From Chitinophagaceae bacterium (lineage in GTDB: Bacteria; Bacteroidota; Bacteroidia; Chitinophagales; Chitinophagaceae): DNA of 64,000 bases. Below the pieces are notes generated by a model, which worked only from the letters and a program-made list of their open reading frames with translations, ran no database searches and was not told the origin of the DNA. The position numbers and the translations under genes were made by a program. Numbering within the stretch: the first letter of the stretch is position 1; every line of letters starts with the position of its first letter. Positions 29,267 through 39,800 of the stretch are shown here, piece by piece. Where the stretch lies: NCBI GenBank assembly GCA_019638615.1, contig JAHBTL010000012.1:1-64000 (forward strand). The letters are read 5' to 3'.

Positions 29267-29962
29267 TCATTTATCATAAAAATCGTCGGACTGTTGATCT
29301 ACATCTTCTACTTTTACCAACTTGTGTCTTAGTGCGAAAAAAATCAGCTCAGCCCTACTGGAAACATCCAATTTCTTGTATAAAGAAGTCCGGTAACCAT
29401 CAAGAGTATATCGGCTGACATGCATTTTTGCTGCCACGTCTTTATAAGGCATTCCGGTACATGTATATTTAAGGAAGTCAAATTCCCTGGGTGAGATTGA
29501 AGAAATTTTTCTATAAATATCTGACTTGTCCATATTCCTTAACATATCTCTTTTAGAGAATGGAAAATATTCGCCCTGTGCTATTGTTTGTTCAACTGCC
29601 AAAATAATTTCTTCCGGTTCGGCATCTTTTGAAAGGTATGCGTTAGCGCCGAGCTTGAGGATACGGAGCAATGTCGAGGCGTCATCGTATAAGGATAAAA
29701 TAATGACTTTAGTATTTTTAAGCTTTTTCCTGATAAAAGACAATGTCTCAAAGCCGTCTATACCTGACATTTTAAGATCAAGCAGTACAATATCGGGAGG
29801 GTTGTTATTAGTAACTGCCTTAATAAATTCTTCTCCGCTCCCCGCAAGAATATGAACCTGATATTTTCCATGCTCACAAAACAATTTTGATAAAGCTTGT
29901 CTCACTAAGGGATGATCATCTACAATCGCGATTTTAATAGGAAAGCTTAGTGGAGTATTCAT
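29267..29962 (-). CDS. NarL/LuxR-type response regulator
   Basis: This 231-residue regulator has a receiver domain with acidic residues Asp15/Asp16 (IAIVDDHPLVRQAL), phospho-acceptor Asp62 (IVLLDLKMSG), the switch residues in VIILSLYDD and LSKDAEPEEII, and a C-terminal LuxR-type helix-turn-helix (SPREFDFLKYTCTGMPYKDVAAKMHVSRYTLDGYRTSLYKKLDVSSRAELIFFAL). No histidine kinase gene is adjacent; the partner is unknown. It is divergent from the RHS locus that begins at 30131, with 168 bases between, so regulation of that locus is possible but unproven. Confidence 0.93.
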   Translation of the reverse strand: MNTPLSFPIKIAIVDDHPLVRQALSKLFCEHGKYQVHILAGSGEEFIKAVTNNNPPDIVLLDLKMSGIDGFETLSFIRKKLKNTKVIILSLYDDASTLLRILKLGANAYLSKDAEPEEIILAVEQTIAQGEYFPFSKRDMLRNMDKSDIYRKISSISPREFDFLKYTCTGMPYKDVAAKMHVSRYTLDGYRTSLYKKLDVSSRAELIFFALRHKLVKVEDVDQQSDDFYDK

Positions 29963-30130
29963 AAATTTTCGTTTTGGCTAAAAATACCCTTAAATGTGGG
30001 TAAAAAAATTGAAATACAACAAATAATTTTAACAAATATTCTTCAATTATTACGTTCCTAAGTGGATTACAGGTAACGTGTAGGCAATGTAGTAGTTGAG
30101 AAAGTTACTTAACCTTAACCAACTGCAGCT

Positions 30131-31600
30131 ATGTTTCGCGGTATATCATTGGTATGTGTTATACTATTGCCTTTTTTTACAAGATCCCTGGGACAAGACA
30201 GCCTGCCTCCGGCCATTTATCTTCCCGATAAATACCTTACTGCCGTTGATAAAAAAGTTCAAAATCTTGATGAACAACTTACAAAACAGACGGACGCATA
30301 CCTCAATGCATTAGCTAAAAAAGAAGAAAAAATAAGAGCGAAATTATTGAAGCTCGACTCTTCAAAAGCGGCTCAGGTATTTGGAGAAACAAAAAAAACG
30401 TATGATCAGCTCTCGCAGAAATTCAATGCCATCAATGGCAAAACAAATGCTGTTTTTTCGGGCGACTACCTGCCATACCTCGATTCGCTGCAGGGTACGC
30501 TTGGTTTCTTAAGGAATGCGAAAAACATCATTACTAAATCAAAAGATATTCAGCAAAGATTAGACAAATCGCTGGAACAGGTTAAGCAGTTACAAAACAA
30601 ATTACAAAAAGCCGAGGAAATAAAAGCGTATGTAAATCAACGCCAGGAACAGTTGAAGCGTCTTCTTGCCAATTACACCAACCTCCCCCGCAGTGTAGGC
30701 AAATACTTTGGCAAATACCAACGTCAGGCATATTTTTATGGGCAGCAAATTAAGGAATATAAGGATGCGCTCAACGATCCGGATAAACTCTTAAAGAAGG
30801 TACTGGCAACCCTTCAGACAATACCGACCTTTAAAAAGTTTATGAGCAGATATTCAATGCTTGCTATGTTGTTTCCGACAGCTGATAATTATGACCCCAC
30901 GCAGGTTGTACAGGGACTATCCGGCCGCCAGCAGGTAATGTCGTTTATCCAGGGTCAAACCGGCATGTCTAATACTAACAACTTATCTGCGGTGCAGCAA
31001 AACGTAGGCTCAGCGCAAAGCCAGGTAAACGAGTTAAGAAACCGGGCAAACCAGGAAGGGGGCAGCGGCGACCTGGCAATGCCGGATTTTAAGCCTGATG
31101 ACATGCGCACCAAATCAATTCTCAAAAATCTGGAATATGGTACAAGTTTTCAGTCGCAGAGGGCAACTAATTTTTTCCCGGCTATGAGCGATGTAGGGTT
31201 TACGCTGGGCTATAAACCCATGAAAAAAAGCGTGATTGGAATAGCCATTGTAGGAAAAATAGGATGGGGAGAAGGCTGGAAACATATAAAAGTGACCTAC
31301 CAGGGAGTTGGATTTCGCTTTTTTTCAGATTGGAAAGTACCGCCAATATGGGGAAGCAAAGAGGGCAGCTTGTGGTTAACTGCGGGAGCTGAAATGGATT
31401 ACAGGAAACCTGTTGAAAGCCTTTCTGTATTTAAGAACTATGATTTATGGACAAAGAGCGCGTTGGTCGGAATAACTAAGAAGTTCAAAGCCGGAAAAAA
31501 GGTCAATGGCAGTATGGCAGTTCTATTCGACTTCTTATATCAGCAACATATACCCCGGACGCAACCGTTGGTTTTCAGAGTGGGGTATACATTGAATTAA
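30131..31600 (+). CDS. RHS-locus accessory protein: coiled coil plus outer-membrane-like C-terminus
   Basis: This 489-residue protein has a signal peptide (residues 1-21, LLPFFTRSLGQ). Residues about 35-190 are rich in Lys/Glu/Gln/Leu heptads (KKVQNLDEQLTKQTDAYLNALAKKEEK, then KSLEQVKQLQNKLQKAEEIK), predicting a long coiled coil. A Gln/Asn-rich linker follows near 280-320. Residues about 345-489 alternate polar and hydrophobic positions with many aromatics (VGFTLGYKP, VTYQGVGFRFFSDW, LWLTAGAEMDYRK) and end in FRVGYTLN, suggesting outer-membrane beta strands. It is 32 bases before the first RHS gene. I recognise no characterised family; a role in surface display or export of the RHS proteins is inference. 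Confidence 0.75.
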   Translation: MFRGISLVCVILLPFFTRSLGQDSLPPAIYLPDKYLTAVDKKVQNLDEQLTKQTDAYLNALAKKEEKIRAKLLKLDSSKAAQVFGETKKTYDQLSQKFNAINGKTNAVFSGDYLPYLDSLQGTLGFLRNAKNIITKSKDIQQRLDKSLEQVKQLQNKLQKAEEIKAYVNQRQEQLKRLLANYTNLPRSVGKYFGKYQRQAYFYGQQIKEYKDALNDPDKLLKKVLATLQTIPTFKKFMSRYSMLAMLFPTADNYDPTQVVQGLSGRQQVMSFIQGQTGMSNTNNLSAVQQNVGSAQSQVNELRNRANQEGGSGDLAMPDFKPDDMRTKSILKNLEYGTSFQSQRATNFFPAMSDVGFTLGYKPMKKSVIGIAIVGKIGWGEGWKHIKVTYQGVGFRFFSDWKVPPIWGSKEGSLWLTAGAEMDYRKPVESLSVFKNYDLWTKSALVGITKKFKAGKKVNGSMAVLFDFLYQQHIPRTQPLVFRVGYTLN

Positions 31601-31632
31601 TATTCATTTATTGAACGGAAAAATAAAGCATT

Positions 31633-33309
31633 ATGGTAACCAGAAGGCTAATCCCTGTATGTATTTTGATTTTATTTATTGCGAAAACCTATGCCCAGGT
31701 TAATCTGCAATCCGGAAGTGCCACTTTCACATTGCCAATGTTTAACTGGAAAGATGATAAAAGCAGGCTATACACAGCCATATCTTTGAATTACAATTCG
31801 GGTAATGGACTTAAGGTTACAGACGTTGCATCCAGTGTAGGCCAAGGTTGGAATCTTGTTGCTGGAGGTTCTATAGTACGTATGCAGGTAGGGGAACCAG
31901 ATGATCAACACTCCTACGGAGCGGCATCTCCGTCGGACAGAACTAAATTTCCTGACGGATTTTTATATGGCCAAATACCTGTTTTCCAGGGCTGTCCGGG
32001 CGCATCGCTTAAATACCCGATCTACTCGTCGCGAAACCAAATATATACACAGCATAATGCCATTAGTGAAGATAAACAGGCAGATTATTTTAGTTTCCGG
32101 TTTAATGGTAAGGCAGGAATGTTTATACTGGATACGACGGGTGTATGCCAGCCTTTAGGCGATAGTAAAATGAAGATTACGTTTCAGACGGCGAACATGA
32201 GAACCCAGGGGAAAAGAACGACAATAAATTCGTTCCAGATCCATGATGTTGACGGGCTCATATATAAGTTTACCCAACACAGTTTAACAAAAGTACTTAG
32301 AACTGAATATTGCGATCAGGCTTTAACGAATATACAGTCACAGCCCAAAGAATTTAAGGGAGGAAGAGTGTATTATCAAAAGGGATTTGATAAAGGACCA
32401 ACCGGGGGCACATGGGTGAACAATGAATTGGCGTATCCATGGATCGTTTCAGGATGGTACCTGACCGAAATAGAAGATGCGCTCACCCATGCTACAATAC
32501 AATTGACCTATGAGGTGAGAGACATGGTTCAGAATGCGGGAGCTGATATTATATACGATAAGGAACAGAATTATTCTACTATACTTACCAAAATGTCCGT
32601 TACTAAAACGCCGGAGTTAAAAACAATCACTATGCCGGATGAACATACCATTACAGTGAACTATGGCGCTAACAGGATTGATATGAATGGTGCGAGAGTT
32701 ATATCTTCTATTGATATAAAATATTTTTTCACAACTCTCTCTCGCTATGTTCTTGGTACCAGCTATTTTATTTTAAATCGTTATGGCACTCCCACTACGG
32801 CATATCAAAAAAGCGTAGCCAGGTTATGTTTAAGATCAGTAAAAAAAATAGGATACAATCTTGCGGAAGATGAGTCTCCTTATCTTTTTGATTACTATAC
32901 CGGGTCAAATAATGTGGATGATTTCGTGCCTCCCCCATTTTTTTATGCTAAAGACATATGGGGATTTTACAATGGCAACGAAAGCAAATCCTTTAACGGC
33001 ACAACCAATATAGCATTAAATACATCCATTACCGCTTTGTCAAATGATGATCTGAGGGGGCTTTGCTTCCTGCGTAATTCAACGATGGATATTGTTTATA
33101 ATCCAAAATCCGGCTATGCAAAAAACGGTCTGCTCAAACAAATCGTGTATCCCGCCGGTGGTACGCTTACTTACGAGTATGAACAAAATTATGGCAAACT
33201 CGACGGAGTAACAGAAAGAATGGTTGGCGGAGTTCATGTATCAAAAACACTTTCTACCGATGGGGGTTACTCAAATCCATGTGGCACCCCCCCTAACAAC
33301 CAGCTATAA
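31633..33309 (+). CDS. RHS-type protein, N-terminal fragment (frameshifted)
   Basis: This 558-residue frame has a signal peptide (residues 1-21, LFIAKTYAQ) and the N-terminal pattern of Bacteroidetes RHS/YD-repeat proteins: LNYNSGNGLKVTDVASSVGQGWNLVAGGSIVR and PDDQ, then many beta strands. It stops at 33307-33309 just after a run of seven C at 33287-33293, while the same protein evidently continues in the next frame from that point (LTTSYKYVKSSGS). One base fewer in the run would join this frame and the one ending at 36808 into a single protein of roughly 1,720 residues. Either the gene is broken, the tract is switchable, or the base is a sequencing error. Confidence 0.75.
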   Translation: MVTRRLIPVCILILFIAKTYAQVNLQSGSATFTLPMFNWKDDKSRLYTAISLNYNSGNGLKVTDVASSVGQGWNLVAGGSIVRMQVGEPDDQHSYGAASPSDRTKFPDGFLYGQIPVFQGCPGASLKYPIYSSRNQIYTQHNAISEDKQADYFSFRFNGKAGMFILDTTGVCQPLGDSKMKITFQTANMRTQGKRTTINSFQIHDVDGLIYKFTQHSLTKVLRTEYCDQALTNIQSQPKEFKGGRVYYQKGFDKGPTGGTWVNNELAYPWIVSGWYLTEIEDALTHATIQLTYEVRDMVQNAGADIIYDKEQNYSTILTKMSVTKTPELKTITMPDEHTITVNYGANRIDMNGARVISSIDIKYFFTTLSRYVLGTSYFILNRYGTPTTAYQKSVARLCLRSVKKIGYNLAEDESPYLFDYYTGSNNVDDFVPPPFFYAKDIWGFYNGNESKSFNGTTNIALNTSITALSNDDLRGLCFLRNSTMDIVYNPKSGYAKNGLLKQIVYPAGGTLTYEYEQNYGKLDGVTERMVGGVHVSKTLSTDGGYSNPCGTPPNNQL

Positions 33310-36300
33310 ATATGTAAAAAGTTCCGGCTCGGCCTCATCTTTGTGGGGGCTTGAACTACCGGTTACAAAATCAGAATCGTCCAGCTACTACAACCCGGAG
33401 AAAAGGAAATACAAATTTCCTGCTTCCTGCGATTATAAATATAAATATCCCGGCATACTCTCTCAAAATCAAAGCATCAGTTTATCTGACTGGCAAGAGT
33501 TCATGCAGGTCTTTTCTGTAGTGGCAGATATAGTAAGTGTTGCTTCGTTAGCCCTTGACATTATTACATATATTGCGGCCGGCACAGGGATAGTCGGAAT
33601 AATCATTGCAGTAATAATAATGATAGGCACCGCAATCTGGACCTGCACACAAGATATGGCAAAAACCCGAAGTCACGTTATTCACTATAATTTTGATTTA
33701 ACCGGGTTTGGAGGGCTCCCATCGCAATTCGGGCGAGTCGAGGTTTTTGAAGGCGATATAGGATTGGCGAAAACTGTAACAGAATTCACGAGTTCCGGCG
33801 ACTACGGTATATGGTCAAGCACCAACCCTGCACTGGCAGCTAAGCAACGATATGCTCCCTGGGCCTATGGGCTGCCAAAATATGTTACGGTGTACGATGC
33901 TGCAGGGTATAAAGTTAAGGAGACATATAATCAATACAATTGGGCTTATGCAAAAAGACAGCTTTCCTCCATTAAACAATCCTTAAAATGCTTCGCAAAA
34001 AGAATGAGTTCCCAGAGAAATGTGAACTGGGAGAATCCGGCGTTCTATAACGGAGCCTATTATTCGACATCGAATAGTGATATTTTGGTTCAGTTCTATA
34101 ACTTTTATTCCGGGCGTGTGTTGCTGGATACTACATTTGAAAGAGTATTCAAGCCGGGAAGTTCTTCTGTGTACCTGGAGACAAAAACAGCTTATGCTTA
34201 TCGCGATGATTACAATTATGAACCCTACAAGGTAAGCACAATACAAAGCAATGGAGACAGAATAGATAAAACTATTAAATTCCAGGGAGATTATTCGGGA
34301 ACAATAATGACCAATTTAACAAATGCTAACATGGTTTGCATACCTGTATCCACCAGCTTTTACATAGCTAAAGCTAATGGTACAAGCGGGTACACCGGCG
34401 AAACAGTTACCGAATTTACTCAACTGGCAAATGGAGATATCAGACCTCTAAAGGTACTTGAACAAAGGCTGGACCGTCCTACCGCCATAACGCTATATGG
34501 TGGGCCGGGCAGTTCATTAACGAATTATAAAGAAACCCAATCATTTATTTATGACGGAAATTCAGGTATTATTACGGGTGTTAAAGATGAATCCAACAGA
34601 AGCGTTTGCAATCTTTGGGGATATGGTAACAAATTTGTTATTGCATCGGTTGTAAATGCAAACGTTACATCAGACAAATTGAGCCATACAAGTTTTGAAT
34701 ATGAGGGTAGTCTTAACGGGTGGAGCTTAACCGGTTTTACTTCTCATAACTACGATCAGACTGTAACCGGCTTCGAAGCCCTCAACATGTTAAGTCCCAG
34801 TACTTCTTTATCGTATGCATTAGGTATGCCTAAGCCATACACATTGTCCTTCTGGTCTACAACTAACACAATTACGGTTACAGGAGGAACGCAGAGTAAA
34901 TCAGCTCCTACCATCAACGGGTTTACTTATTATGAATACGCGATTCCCCCTTCTACTGCTACTGTGGCGATTACTGGTATTGGAATAATTGATGAACTCA
35001 GATTGTATCCCGCTTCGGCCAGGATGAGTACTACAACTTATTATGTTGGCAAGGGAAAAACATCAGATTGTGATGCAAACAACAGGATTACCTATTATGA
35101 ATACGACAATCTTGGCAGGGTAAGATTCATAAAGGACGAAAAGAGGAATATAGTTAAAATGTATGAGTATAATACTATTTCTCCAACCTTGCAAAATGGC
35201 TGTCCAGCCACTTATTACAGCAAAATGGCATCAGAAACCTTTACAAAAAACAGTTGCGGTTCCGGGTATGTTGGCGCAGATATTACATTTACCATACCTG
35301 CCAATAAATACGCTTCCACTATAAGCCAGGAAGATGCAGATCGTAAGGCTGAGCTGGATTTATTGACCAACGGGCAATCATTTGCAAACGCTAATGGCTC
35401 CTGTGAACAAATACATTATAATACTGCACAGTCAACAACAATCCTTAGCGAAGGCTGCGGCACAGGGTATAAAGGCGGGAATGTAACCTATACAGTACCT
35501 GCGAATAAGTATTCCTCCCTGATAAGTGTAGCGGATGCCAATGATAAAGCTTTGATGGACATAGACGCTAATGCCGAAGCTTATGCCGATGCTAACCCCG
35601 TTTGCGTGGTTGATACAGACCCTGCCTGGGAGGAAGTTGACGAAAGTGAATATTGCTTAACCGTAAATGGCGCTTTACCTGCTCATCAGTTTATGATGCT
35701 TAAAGATGTAAATCCTAACAGTTCCACTTATAACCAGACGCAGTGGATAGATTTAGGAGAAAGCGAATTATGCCCGGCAAATACTTATTTTAGCGCTGAG
35801 CGCAGTCAAACATTTACACGTAATAATTGCGGCTCCGGGGGTGGCTCTTCAGTTACCTATAAAGTGCCTCCGGGTAAATACAGCTCTACGGTAAGCCAGG
35901 CAGATGCCGATCAATTGGCACAAAACGATATTGCCGCTAACGGGCAGGACTATGCCAATGCCAATGGAACCTGCTGCCAGCCTTCATTTACTTATTCTTC
36001 TTCTATTACTTCCACACTTACACATTTGTCGTTTTCCGGAACTACTGTCAATTTTACGTTTGTGTTTTATTTCCCCGCCGGATATGCTAATAGTACGTTT
36101 TACCTGGGTAATCTTAATCCAGCCTGTTGTTTCCCTGCAGCCAACCGGACTATACCTGTAATGATCGGAACCTCCGAATTCAAAGTCTTTGTTTCTTCAT
36201 CAGGACGCGTGGATGTTCAGCATATTTCGGGCACGTATCCTTCAGGGGTTAACGGATTAGTATCGAGCTACGATCTGAATGCAAATGCTTTTTACAGTGT

Positions 36301-36808
36301 AGCCAAAAGCGGTACGTTTACGCGCAATAATTGCCCTGCAGGCCAGGTTGGTACAAGTGTAACATATAATGTTCCTAAATACAGGTATTCATCGTTGATA
36401 AGTCAGGCGGATGCCGACCAAAAAGCGCAAAATGATGTGACTGCTAATGGACAGAGTTATGCCAATGCCAACGGTACCTGTAATACGGTTTGCTCCTTCA
36501 CCTGGCAAACAGGCATTACAGGATACAATGCAAACATTACCTCACCGTCACCGGGTACATCTGTCAACTTTCGTTTGGTATTCCCGGGGCCCTCAAACAA
36601 CTATTATGGAGGTACGGTGGGTACAATCAGTGCGCCATGCCGCCCCTCCGTTAACAGGTATATGATCATAACAGATGCTGTTACCCCCGGCAGATCCTGG
36701 AGTGTAACGATTACCACTGCAGGGGTAGTGCAAATTTCACTTTACAGTGGAACGGCGCCCAATGCTGGTGTACCTCCTATAGATTTATCCGGAACTTTTA
36801 CAAAGTAA
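33224..36808 (+). CDS. RHS-type protein, C-terminal fragment with DUF5977-like repeats (frameshifted)
   Basis: The open frame starts at 33224, but its first 23 codons overlap the preceding frame and look like out-of-frame sequence; homology-like sequence starts at about 33293. Features in order are a strongly hydrophobic stretch (33500-33645, VSVASLALDIITYIAAGTGI then VGIIIAVIIMIGTAIW), YD-type beta strands (YYEYDNLGRVRFIKDEKRNIVKMYEYN near 35090-35170), and four copies of a Cys-bounded module of about 63 residues at 35213-36481. No lipobox or T9SS signal is seen. It is 35 bases before the toxin-bearing RHS gene. The module matches DUF5977; its function is unknown. Confidence 0.75.
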   Translation: MAEFMYQKHFLPMGVTQIHVAPPLTTSYKYVKSSGSASSLWGLELPVTKSESSSYYNPEKRKYKFPASCDYKYKYPGILSQNQSISLSDWQEFMQVFSVVADIVSVASLALDIITYIAAGTGIVGIIIAVIIMIGTAIWTCTQDMAKTRSHVIHYNFDLTGFGGLPSQFGRVEVFEGDIGLAKTVTEFTSSGDYGIWSSTNPALAAKQRYAPWAYGLPKYVTVYDAAGYKVKETYNQYNWAYAKRQLSSIKQSLKCFAKRMSSQRNVNWENPAFYNGAYYSTSNSDILVQFYNFYSGRVLLDTTFERVFKPGSSSVYLETKTAYAYRDDYNYEPYKVSTIQSNGDRIDKTIKFQGDYSGTIMTNLTNANMVCIPVSTSFYIAKANGTSGYTGETVTEFTQLANGDIRPLKVLEQRLDRPTAITLYGGPGSSLTNYKETQSFIYDGNSGIITGVKDESNRSVCNLWGYGNKFVIASVVNANVTSDKLSHTSFEYEGSLNGWSLTGFTSHNYDQTVTGFEALNMLSPSTSLSYALGMPKPYTLSFWSTTNTITVTGGTQSKSAPTINGFTYYEYAIPPSTATVAITGIGIIDELRLYPASARMSTTTYYVGKGKTSDCDANNRITYYEYDNLGRVRFIKDEKRNIVKMYEYNTISPTLQNGCPATYYSKMASETFTKNSCGSGYVGADITFTIPANKYASTISQEDADRKAELDLLTNGQSFANANGSCEQIHYNTAQSTTILSEGCGTGYKGGNVTYTVPANKYSSLISVADANDKALMDIDANAEAYADANPVCVVDTDPAWEEVDESEYCLTVNGALPAHQFMMLKDVNPNSSTYNQTQWIDLGESELCPANTYFSAERSQTFTRNNCGSGGGSSVTYKVPPGKYSSTVSQADADQLAQNDIAANGQDYANANGTCCQPSFTYSSSITSTLTHLSFSGTTVNFTFVFYFPAGYANSTFYLGNLNPACCFPAANRTIPVMIGTSEFKVFVSSSGRVDVQHISGTYPSGVNGLVSSYDLNANAFYSVAKSGTFTRNNCPAGQVGTSVTYNVPKYRYSSLISQADADQKAQNDVTANGQSYANANGTCNTVCSFTWQTGITGYNANITSPSPGTSVNFRLVFPGPSNNYYGGTVGTISAPCRPSVNRYMIITDAVTPGRSWSVTITTAGVVQISLYSGTAPNAGVPPIDLSGTFTK
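35213..36481 (+). repeat. four DUF5977-like coding repeats
   Basis: Copies lie at 35213-35404, 35414-35605, 35786-35974 and 36290-36481. Each encodes an aromatic-aromatic-Ser or similar start, FTRNNCGSG-type Cys motif, VTYTVPxxKYSS, SQADADQKAQND and a NGQSYANANGTC end. Copy 2 is the most diverged. Spacers between copies 2-3 and 3-4 differ in length and content, so the array is modular and not a simple tandem repeat. Confidence 0.85.
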
Positions 36809-36843
36809 ACGATGTGAGTGATAATATTAAATACATTCAATAC

Positions 36844-39800
36844 ATGCGAAATACACTATTGATAATCTGTTTACTGGTATTGGCAACTACCAAGCCATCA
36901 TTTGGTCAGTCCTGGAATCCTGGTCATAGTGTTGGTACTATAGACGGTGTGTATAGCTACAGCCCTTCACAAATCCCGGCGCAACTGGTTGAAATACAGC
37001 CTGCGGCAATACCCAATACAGGGTTAACCTATGTTTGGGAATCAAGTACTACACCCGAGGGAACATTCTCAAGTGTAGCCACCACCAGCGCTTATACTTT
37101 TATATTACCGCTTCCCCAAACTACTTATTTCAGACGCAGAACCACACATGCCACATTAGGCACTGTCGTTTCGAACGTTATTAAAATAAGTGTGGTATCC
37201 ATAAACTGGGAGGATAGGAATTATGTTCGGGAGCATGTGGTACATACAACAGGTATTACAACCTGGACTGCTGCAGATCAATTGCCTGTCGGTGACAAAA
37301 TTCAAACTACTGCCTATTTTGACGGATTGGGAAGAATGGTGCAAAAGCTGGGTAAAGAAATAGCAACACCTGCAGAAAATTCAACAGTCTGGGGAGATGC
37401 AGCTCAGCTTTTTGTTTATGATGCAGTTGGGCGGCAGTCAGTAAGATATTTGCCATATACTACCACTAGTTTTCCCGGGAAATATAAGGAAATGGCTGTA
37501 AGCGAACAGGTGCAGTATTACACCAATAATTATGATGAACCCTCCAGTGTATCAACTATTGGTTATGATAACAGCCCGCTAAACAGAATTACTCATATTA
37601 AACAGCCTGGTACAGCCTGGGTAAATGTTGACAAATCCATTCAATATGAATTGAACGACGCAGCAGACGATGTGAAGATGTTTGGAGTAGATTATACGCA
37701 GGGTAATCCACCGCTTTATTACGGGCAGTACCCGGTCAGCACTTTGTATAAGCATGTGTACAAGGATGAAAATGCAAAAACGGTAATTCAATATACCAAT
37801 AAATCCGGCCAGGTAATTTTAAAAAAAGTGCAGGTCGAAAATACCCCTTCGGCAGCTTACACCGGCTGGATGTGCACTTATTATATCTATGATGATCTCG
37901 GTAAGATCCGCTACGAGCTTCAACCGGAGGCAGTTAAATATCTTGCTGCCAATAGCTGGTCTTTTGCAGGTGTTAATGGTACAAAAGTGCTCAGCGAATT
38001 ATGTTATTTATATGACTATGATAATAAAGGAAGATTAATATGGAAAAAGCCCCCGGGCGCCGCTGCTTTAAGAATGCTGTATGATCAACGGGACCGGCTG
38101 GTATTTACCCAGGATGGTAACCAGGCAGCTTTAAGCCCTGCACAATGGACGGCTACTTTATACGATGAGCTGGACCGCCCGGTAATTGGTTTCTTATACA
38201 ATACAACAAAAACATTTACAACGCTTCAAACTGAATTAGACGCCGCTACCGATGCAGTAACTACTTTAACCATATCCAATGCATCCAATACCGGTACGGG
38301 TTCCGTTACTATTGCAACCAATTATAATAGCATTGCAGCCATTGACCTTAATACTACAGCAACGGCTACGGTACTGAAATATTTTTTTTATGATAACTAT
38401 GATTTTCCCGAAGTAAAAACTTTTAATACCGGTTATACCAATACCGCTGCATACAGCACCAGCGATGCTGATGTGATGCCTATTGCAAGCACAAAACGGG
38501 TTACCAATATGCCTACCGGCACTAAAACCAGGGTGCTGGGAAGCTCCGTTTTCCTGGCGGCAACTCAATATTACGACGAACGCGGCGATGCCATTCAAAC
38601 GCTGGAAGATAATATAAAATCGGGAGTTGATATTAATACCAACCAATATCATTTTGATGGCCGGGTATTAAGTACCTGCAGCGATCATACCAACAGCGGA
38701 GCCGGGTACAGCAATTTTATTACCCTCACCAAAAACAATTTCGACAAGATAGGCCGTATCAGCTCAATTGAAAAACAGTATGGCAGCAATGCATTCAAAA
38801 CAATTGCTGCTTACCATTATGACGACCTGGGCAGAATAAAGCGAAAAAAGCTCAGCCCTGATTATGCTAATCCTTTAACAGGGCTGGATGGAATGGAAAC
38901 GCTTGATTACAGCTATAACATCCACAACCAGGTAACCGCTATTAATAAGGATTACGCCATTAAATCAGGCACATATAATAAATGGAGTCATTATTTTGGT
39001 ATGTACCTGGGATACGATAACCGGGATAATGTATTTCTTAAGCCTGAACTGAATGGCCAGCTAACCGGTGTTTTATGGAATAGCCAGGGCGATGACGCGC
39101 AACGTAAATATGATTTTATGTACGACAATGCCGGGCGGTTGTTCAATGCGCAGTTTAATGAACGAGCCTTCACGACAGATAGCTGGAGCAATGCTAAAAT
39201 GAATTTTACGGTGGCGGGCACTACGAGCAGCGGAATAACGTATGATGACAATGGCAATATAAAAAAAATGATGCATCATGGCGTAATGCCCGGTACCAAC
39301 GCTCCGCTTGTTATTGACGAGCTCGCGTATACCTACGATGGGTATTCCAACAAACTATTAAGTGTAGATGACAATATGACCTCTGCTACGCTAAACGGTA
39401 AATTCAACGATTTTAAAGATGGCTCCAACGGCAGCGCCGCCGATTATGTATATGATAACAACGGCAATGTGGTGGTTGACCTGAATAAAAATGTAAAAAA
39501 TGCTTCGGCCGCCGATGGGGTGTTATACAATTATTTAGATAAGCCCGAAACAATACGCATAGAGGGCAAAGGTACTGTTAAAATCGTGTACAGTGCAGAC
39601 GGGGATAAACTGCAGCGGGCGTTCATTCCCGAAGCCGGGGGAAGCGCAACCATCACTACCTACATTAATGAATTTATTTACCAGGAAACAAGTACAAGCC
39701 TTACCGTTACCTCTCTTCCGCCGTTTGCAGGAACGGGGCTGGCGCTCAGCTCCATCAATTTTGAAGAAGGACGTATACGGGTAATAACACCTGTGAGCAG

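Noticed and set aside
33224-33292. Independent start of the second RHS fragment at ATG 33224
   Set aside because: These 23 codons overlap the preceding coding frame and do not encode a signal peptide; the conserved sequence starts at the C7 tract.
36814-36843. Upstream GTG start for the toxin-bearing RHS gene
   Set aside because: It adds ten polar residues before an otherwise normal signal peptide that starts at ATG 36844.
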